The position numbers and the translations under genes are program-made. Source: Bryobacterales bacterium (GTDB taxonomy: Bacteria; Acidobacteriota; Terriglobia; Bryobacterales; Bryobacteraceae). From it: DNA of 64,000 nucleotides. Below, in pieces: positions 62,113 to 64,000 of the stretch; the stretch's first letter is position 1, and each line of letters starts with the position of its first letter. Location: NCBI GenBank assembly GCA_947446025.1, contig CANFEY010000016.1, forward strand, positions 1 through 64,000, written 5' to 3'. Below the pieces are notes generated by a model. It saw only the letters and a program-made list of their open reading frames with translations, searched no databases and had not been told where the DNA came from.

Positions 62113-62841
62113 ATGACGGGCGAGCTGGCAGTTCTCGAAGCGGCTATCGGACACGTATTCCGCGACCGGGAACTGCTGGAGCGCGCCCTCACGCATAAGT
62201 CCCACGCCCACGAACAAAACGGGGACCTGAACGGTGCCCCGCATGACACCTCCGGGGACAATGAGCAGCTGGAGTTCCTGGGGGATTCCATCCTCGGCTT
62301 CATCGCCAGCGAGTATCTGGTGCGCCGCAATCCGGACGCGCCGGAGGGCCGCCTATCCAAGCTGAAAGCCCATCTGGTGAGCGCTGCCCACCTGCATGAG
62401 GCCGCCCAGGCTCTGAAGCTGGGTGTTTACCTCTTCCTCGGTCGAGGTGAGGAAATGAGCGGCGGGCGCGAGAAGAAAGCTCTGCTGGCCGACGCCCTCG
62501 AAGCTCTCATCGCCGCTATCTACCTGGACGCCGGCATCGTGCCCGCACGGGCGTTTATCGAGAAGTCCGTCTTGTCGCTCTTTGACGAAGGCCAGGAAGG
62601 CATGGGCAGCGCCGCCACGGACCACAAGAGCGCTCTGCAAGAGATGGCCCAGGCACTGAAGCTGCCGCCGCCCCGCTACGTCATCGTCGCCGAAGAAGGC
62701 CCCGAGCATTTGAAGACCTTCACCGTCGAAGTCCGCGTGGGCAAGGATTGGGTCAGCCAGGCGCAGGGAACTTCCAAGAAGACCGCCGGACAGAGAGCCG
62801 CGCAGCATATTCTGCAGCAGCTTTCCGAGTGGGGGCGCTAG
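62113..62841 (+). CDS. rnc: Ribonuclease III
   Basis: 242 residues. Catalytic domain with the signature NEQLEFLGDSILGF at about 50-63 and a later ADALEALIAAIYLDAG; C-terminal dsRNA-binding domain (ALQEMAQALKLPPPRYVIVA, GTSKKTAGQRAAQHILQQL). Cuts double-stranded RNA, including pre-rRNA. Starts 16 nt after the TPR gene. Confidence 0.95.
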   Translation: MTGELAVLEAAIGHVFRDRELLERALTHKSHAHEQNGDLNGAPHDTSGDNEQLEFLGDSILGFIASEYLVRRNPDAPEGRLSKLKAHLVSAAHLHEAAQALKLGVYLFLGRGEEMSGGREKKALLADALEALIAAIYLDAGIVPARAFIEKSVLSLFDEGQEGMGSAATDHKSALQEMAQALKLPPPRYVIVAEEGPEHLKTFTVEVRVGKDWVSQAQGTSKKTAGQRAAQHILQQLSEWGR

Positions 62842-62843
62842 CC

Positions 62844-64000
62844 GTGAAACCCACGTTCCTCGCCTTGCTGCTCTCCATATCGGCTTTCGCCCAGACGGTC
62901 CTGCTGGGCGTGGGCACCAGTGTACACCTGGTGAACGACGACATGGCGATGCTTGAAGCCCAGATTCCCCGCAAGGATCTGCCGTGCGAGGTGGAACCTG
63001 CCGACCCCGTGCTGGGCTTCGACCTGCGTTTCCACGCCGGCTACGACGTGACCATCCCGCTCAAGGAACTGTCGGGCGACGGCAACCTGCTCACCATGCT
63101 GTTCCGCGTCACGCCGGATTCGGACCCGGAGAAGCGAATCTACTTTACCCAAAACGTCCGCGTGCCGGAGATCGCGGAAAACGCTTCCGGCGAATCCACC
63201 CTCGGCGGAGTTTTTGACCTGGGCGAGGGGAAATACCACGTCGACTGGCTGATGCGCGACCGCCAGAATCATATGTGCGCTTTCTTCTGGGACAGCACGG
63301 CTGAGCTGCCCTCGCGTGACAAGGACATCGAGCTCGACATCGCCGCCCACACCGTGGAGGCCACACAGACTGAGCAGTTTCTCGAAGACGCCCCCGTGCA
63401 GCGCGAACCGGGCAAGCTGCTCAACGTCAAGGTGATGGTGAACTTCGCCCCGCAGAAACAGAACTCCTCCGCCATGCGCCCCATTGACACGCTGGCGCTG
63501 GTGACCATGATGCGCCGCATCACGCGCGAGCCGCGTTTCGGCAAGTTTTCCGTGGTTGCGTTTAACATTCAGGAACAGCGCGTGCTCTACAGCCAGTCCA
63601 GCGCGGACCGAATTGATTTCCCCAAGCTCGGCAAGTCTATCAAGGATGTGGAACCGGGGGTCTTGGACCTGAAGCTCCTCGCCAACAAGCGCGGCGAGGT
63701 CGAGTTCCTGACCGAATTGATCAAGAAAGAGCTGGCCAGTTCGGGCCGGCCCGACGCGCTGATCTTCGCGGGTCCGAAATATATGGTGCAGGAAGGCTCG
63801 CCGGAAGACGAACTGAAAGCGGCGGAGTCCGTCGATTACCCGGTGTACTACTTGAACTACAACTTGTCCCCGCAGAACACGCCGTGGCGGGATTCGATCG
63901 GCCGCGCCATCCGCGTGTTCGGCGGCAAGGAGTACGCGCTGAACCGGCCGCGGGACCTATGGTTCGCGGTGACTGAGATCGTAAGCCGTATTGTAGAATT
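62844..64000 (+). CDS. Secreted protein of unknown function (partial, runs off the window)
   Basis: GTG at 62844, 2 nt after rnc. Signal peptide MKPTFLALLLSISAFAQ, then about 370 visible residues without a stop at the window end. Beta-rich front (GFDLRFHAGYDVTIPLKELS), then a Rossmann-like part (DTLALVTMMRRITREPRFGK, DALIFAGPKYMV). The pattern could be a von Willebrand A-like or related surface domain, but no DxSxS motif was seen. Confidence 0.7.
   Translation, partial: MKPTFLALLLSISAFAQTVLLGVGTSVHLVNDDMAMLEAQIPRKDLPCEVEPADPVLGFDLRFHAGYDVTIPLKELSGDGNLLTMLFRVTPDSDPEKRIYFTQNVRVPEIAENASGESTLGGVFDLGEGKYHVDWLMRDRQNHMCAFFWDSTAELPSRDKDIELDIAAHTVEATQTEQFLEDAPVQREPGKLLNVKVMVNFAPQKQNSSAMRPIDTLALVTMMRRITREPRFGKFSVVAFNIQEQRVLYSQSSADRIDFPKLGKSIKDVEPGVLDLKLLANKRGEVEFLTELIKKELASSGRPDALIFAGPKYMVQEGSPEDELKAAESVDYPVYYLNYNLSPQNTPWRDSIGRAIRVFGGKEYALNRPRDLWFAVTEIVSRIVE

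Overview
The window looks like chromosome of an acidobacterium of the Solibacter/Bryobacter type (Bryobacterales). The clearest sign is the secreted cytochrome c peroxidase at 21129-23717, whose C-terminus is the domain family named after Solibacter (TIGR03437, recognised from memory). Consistent with this are a Ser/Thr kinase fused to a TolB-like propeller, DUF6152 secreted proteins, PQQ-type dehydrogenases, many small secreted proteins and a high-GC Gram-negative gene set including LPS export. No rRNA, tRNA, CRISPR array or complete mobile element was seen.

Layout. 1-2.7 kb: a TPR-repeat gene cut by an in-frame stop and a secreted duplicated CxxC protein. 3-8.1 kb: cysD without cysN, a B12-dependent ribonucleotide reductase, and a DUF2971 pair. 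8.2-9.8 kb: a toxin-antitoxin cluster with intact (HepT/MntA, HicB, ParD) and broken (HicA, ParE, a second ParD) members. 9.9-13.4 kb: Tad pilus pseudopilin genes (tadG broken by an amber stop) and a BON protein. 13.4-20.2 kb: a secreted repair-type domain protein, a deleted M28 peptidase, hipBA with three operators 50 bp apart, an ABC-F ATPase, DUF433/DUF5615, an orphan Phd-like antitoxin and a probable PD-(D/E)XK nuclease. 20.2-28.5 kb: accD, the peroxidase, a propeller protein, an orphan LuxR-type regulator, Uma2, a kinase remnant and an MFS transporter. 28.6-39.4 kb: a nucleotidyltransferase pair, the frameshifted kinase-propeller, two Cys-rich secreted peptides, a zinc peptidase, two PQQ-type enzymes and a glycosyltransferase. 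39.5-45.3 kb: a cupin, a five-gene secreted operon with c-type cytochrome, and a four-gene cassette of small unrecognised proteins. 45.3-50.3 kb: GH97 and a cold-shock gene joined by a large hairpin, DUF4160/DUF2442, rhodanese, rpsA. 50.3-64 kb: the Tad ATPase TadZ/CpaE and a LuxR regulator, then a long co-directional run: secreted TldD/TldE pair, fused LptF-LptG, truA, TPR proteins, rnc and a partial secreted protein.

Three themes cut across the genes. First, gene decay is heavy: at least ten broken genes, three of them by a single in-frame stop. Second, many genes start 6-9 nt after a TAnnnT box with no Shine-Dalgarno sequence, which points to widespread leaderless transcripts, while operon-internal and secreted-protein genes carry GGAG-type sites. 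Third, regulators and Tad genes sit apart (10-13 kb, 25 kb, 50-52 kb) but two of these places share a 16-bp near-palindrome.
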